Positions 62,203-64,000 of a DNA stretch of 64,000 nt are shown here, in pieces. The first letter of the stretch is position 1, and every line of letters begins with the position of its first letter. Under the pieces are notes generated by a model. The model searched no databases and was not told the origin of the DNA. It saw only the letters and a program-made list of their open reading frames with translations. This DNA comes from Pseudomonas trivialis. Its GTDB lineage: Bacteria > Pseudomonadota > Gammaproteobacteria > Pseudomonadales > Pseudomonadaceae. Made by a program: the position numbers and the translations under genes. The stretch is from assembly GCF_001439805.1 (NCBI RefSeq), contig NZ_JYLK01000007.1, forward strand, positions 124,001 through 188,000. The letters are read 5' to 3'.

Positions 62203-62805
62203 TCAGGCGACGGTTCCACCGCCATCGGGAGCAAGCCCCCTCCCACACTGGATTTTCAGCAGGACTGACAAGAGATGTTCGACGGTATCTTCCAGAGCGC
62301 CGGAATTGTCGAGTACATACAAACCGGCGTCATTACCGGCGATCATCTGCGCCGTGAACCGCGCATTGCGCGCCAGGCGATCCTCGATATCTTCCAACGA
62401 CTCGCGCCCCCGCGCGATCAGGCGTTGGCGCAACAGGGTGTGATCCACCGTCAGCAACAGCACCCCCATGCCCGGGTAGCGCTCGCGGGTTTGCGCCAGA
62501 TGCGCACGGGAGCCGTTGACCAGCACGTCCTCCCCCGCCGCCAGCCAGTCGTCGATCTCGCGCGGGATGCCGTAGGACAACCCATTGGCCTGCCAACTGA
62601 GGGCAAATGCGCCCTGAGCCAGCAGCGCGGCAAACTGCTCCGGGCTCACACCCTGCGCCGCCTCGCCCACCGCCTCCGCCGAACGCGTGATGACGCGGCG
62701 CACGATGCGACAGCCGCGCTCGGCCAAACGTGAGCGCGCAGCATCCAGCAGGCTGTCCTTGCCCGAACCCGACGGCCCGATGAGATAGATCAACCTGCCG
62801 GCCAT
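62203..62805 (-). CDS. phnN: ribose 1,5-bisphosphate phosphokinase (REP-encoded C-terminus)
   Basis: PhnN phosphorylates ribose 1,5-bisphosphate to PRPP in phosphonate degradation. The 200-residue P-loop kinase has GPSGSGKDSLL at residues 10-20, and the family motifs RVITRSAEAVGE, WQANGLSYGIP and DVLVNGSRAHL. No other phn gene is in the window, so it is an orphan here. Its last ~14 codons (CGRGLAPDGGGTVA) are encoded by a REP element, which supplies the terminal extension and stop. ATG 62805 is used; an in-frame TTG precedes it. Confidence 0.9.
   Translation of the reverse strand: MAGRLIYLIGPSGSGKDSLLDAARSRLAERGCRIVRRVITRSAEAVGEAAQGVSPEQFAALLAQGAFALSWQANGLSYGIPREIDDWLAAGEDVLVNGSRAHLAQTRERYPGMGVLLLTVDHTLLRQRLIARGRESLEDIEDRLARNARFTAQMIAGNDAGLYVLDNSGALEDTVEHLLSVLLKIQCGRGLAPDGGGTVA
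62219..62247 (-). repeat. REP element inside the 3' end of phnN
   Basis: CCGCCATCGGGAGCAAGCCC continuing to TCCCACA is the canonical REP, here read as the last codons of phnN. A degenerate related piece (AAGGAGGGGCTTGCTTGATC) lies at about 62173-62192. Confidence 0.9.
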
Positions 62806-62976
62806 CAATACACCCTGTTTGCTTGTTTTCCAGACATGGGGGCTACCTTACCGGAGCGCGGACCGCCATACACCCGTTGGTAGGCAGAGTCGGGAATACC
62901 TCGGCTTGATGGCCGAATAAAATCTGCTGTGGGAGCTGGTTTGCGAGATGGAAGAAGCGACCCGAAGGTCGCCTTG

Positions 62977-63372
62977 TCATTGTGCGTACTGCTTGCTCAA
63001 GCCCGGCGGCACACCCTGCACGTCGGTCTCTTCCCATGGCCCGTTCGGGCTGATGGAGCGGCTCCAGCCGTTGCTCCAGCGGTAGTAGGTGCGCTGGCGG
63101 TAGAAGGTGTCGGGCTGCTCTTCCAGCACATACACCTGCATCTTGCCGTCCCAGTGGCTGGCGGCGCCGGGTGGCGGGGCGAAGGTCGGGGATTTGCTCG
63201 GCACAGGCTTGGGCTGTGGCGTGACCGGGCCGGAGGGTTGAGTGCTCGGCTGCGTCGACGGGCCCGACGGCGGGATGGTCGGGCCGGTAGGCGCCGGAGG
63301 TGGGCGGTGGACCGCGCAGGCACTCAAGCCGAGTACGAGGCTGAGCAGGGTGATGCGTGCAAGGGCGGTCAT
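62977..63372 (-). CDS. proline-rich lipoprotein, unknown function
   Basis: This 131-residue lipoprotein has the lipobox LSAC (Cys19) after a short signal peptide. The mature N-terminus is a Pro/Thr/Ser-rich linker (PPPAPTGPTIPPSGPSTQPS and on), and the compact C-terminal part has MQVYVLEEQPDTFYRQRTYY and RWSNGWSRSISPNGPW. I do not recognise a family. It lies 16 bp after ccmI on the same strand, so it may be co-transcribed with it. A 171-bp gap separates it from phnN. Confidence 0.82.
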   Translation of the reverse strand: MTALARITLLSLVLGLSACAVHRPPPAPTGPTIPPSGPSTQPSTQPSGPVTPQPKPVPSKSPTFAPPPGAASHWDGKMQVYVLEEQPDTFYRQRTYYRWSNGWSRSISPNGPWEETDVQGVPPGLSKQYAQ

Positions 63373-63388
63373 GGGCGTTTCCTCGAAG

Positions 63389-64000
63389 TTACGGGTCCGG
63401 ACTGTCGATGGTCAGCGGCTGCAACGCAGTGGTGCTGCTGGCCAGGGGTTGGCTGCGGCCGATCCACTGGCCGGCGGTTGGAATACCTGCCCGGGATATG
63501 CGCGCAACCAGTTGGACTTCAGGGAAGTTGGACAGTTTCAACGACGGCATCATCGCGTCGGCATCTCCCAGTTCAACCGTGATGGGCAGCTCGGCGACGG
63601 TCACACGCTTGACCGCCAGCGGCGCGGGCGGTCCCTTCACGGCACGCACGAAGATGAACACGCTGTCGGAGGGCAGGACGTTGGCTTTTACCTCGGCGGA
63701 CAGGTCCACGCGCACTGTCATCACCGACTGTTGCGCCACCACGCCGCCGTTTTCCTTGAGTTTTTGCGCCGCGCGGTCGATGCCACCCTGCAGCGCGGCG
63801 CGGGAATTATCTTCGGCCGGCAACTGCGCCAACAGGCGGTTCCAGTAGTCGATGGCTGCCTGATAGCGCTGGCCCTCGAACGCGGCGATGCCAAGCAGGC
63901 CGAGGCTGGTGACTTCCTTGGGATCGAGCTTCAACGCTTCGTCCGTGAGTGCCTGAATCCTGGGCGACCATTGTTTGTTATCGGCAAAATACTGCGCCTG
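63389..64000 (-). CDS. ccmI: cytochrome c biogenesis protein CcmI, C-terminal part (runs off the window)
   Basis: The frame is open to the window edge at 64000 and continues upstream there. Visible are TPR-like helices ([20 protein letters not shown] then [20 protein letters not shown]) and the periplasmic C-terminal domain of CcmI/CycH ([43 protein letters not shown]). CcmI binds apocytochrome c and presents it to the heme lyase CcmFH in the periplasm. The 5' part and the rest of the ccm operon lie outside the window. Confidence 0.9.
   Translation of the reverse strand, partial: QAQYFADNKQWSPRIQALTDEALKLDPKEVTSLGLLGIAAFEGQRYQAAIDYWNRLLAQLPAEDNSRAALQGGIDRAAQKLKENGGVVAQQSVMTVRVDLSAEVKANVLPSDSVFIFVRAVKGPPAPLAVKRVTVAELPITVELGDADAMMPSLKLSNFPEVQLVARISRAGIPTAGQWIGRSQPLASSTTALQPLTIDSPDP

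Overview
The window is about 64 kb of GC-rich chromosome with the gene content, order and codon use of a fluorescent Pseudomonas (P. fluorescens group). This rests on the gltA/sdhCDAB/sucAB-lpdG-sucCD supercluster, the gpsA...fabAB neighbourhood, many P. fluorescens-type REP elements (core TGTGGGAGGGGGCTTGCTCC) and protein sequences very close to Pseudomonas families. No phage, insertion sequence, tRNA, rRNA or CRISPR array was seen.

Layout. 0-15.8 kb: housekeeping and small-molecule genes, namely several alpha/beta hydrolases, an HBM-type chemoreceptor, a MocR regulator, an SDR and an MDR oxidoreductase, pyrF, an OmpR-type two-component pair, an AI-2E family permease, a DUF4892 protein behind a coupled 18-codon leader ORF, then thioesterase-sixA-DUF4389-gpsA. 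16.0-20.9 kb: a tightly coupled three-gene operon of TonB-dependent receptor, periplasmic binding protein and BarA-like hybrid kinase (the kinase occupies the locus of P. aeruginosa PA1611). 21.0-22.9 kb: fabAB behind a DesT/FabR-like operator. 23-30.6 kb: secreted amidohydrolase, dienelactone hydrolase, htpG with a sigma-32 promoter, two overlapping PaaI thioesterases, a small lipoprotein, a DUF599 protein and brnQ. 30.9-44 kb: the TCA supercluster, with divergent sigma-70 promoters for sdhCDAB and gltA. 44-52 kb: actP-DUF485, an orphan glycine-betaine-type binding protein, a GH17 membrane enzyme, and a periplasmic hydrolase overlapping mlaA. 52-60 kb: TetR regulator, an internally deleted HbpS/GlcG gene, the gcl-hyi-glxR glyoxylate operon, a voltage-gated-type K+ channel and sbp. 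60-64 kb: a secreted DUF5666-like protein, an MFS exporter, hicAB, phnN, a lipoprotein and the 3' part of ccmI.

Working together. gltA, sdhCDAB, sucAB-lpdG and sucCD supply citrate synthase and every step from 2-oxoglutarate to fumarate. ActP brings in acetate. gcl-hyi-glxR convert glyoxylate to glycerate. fabAB make unsaturated fatty acids, and mlaA with its partner hydrolase acts on envelope lipids.

Most unusual items. (1) The receptor-binding protein-hybrid kinase operon looks like a complete outer-membrane-to-cytoplasm sensing route. (2) Two copies of a ~234-bp element, near-identical by eye and in opposite orientation, bracket the deleted HbpS gene, gcl-hyi-glxR, the K+ channel and sbp; each has a REP doublet at its centre, but the homology runs well beyond the REPs. 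(3) The HbpS gene has lost roughly 40 codons in frame, and the last ~14 codons of phnN are REP sequence.
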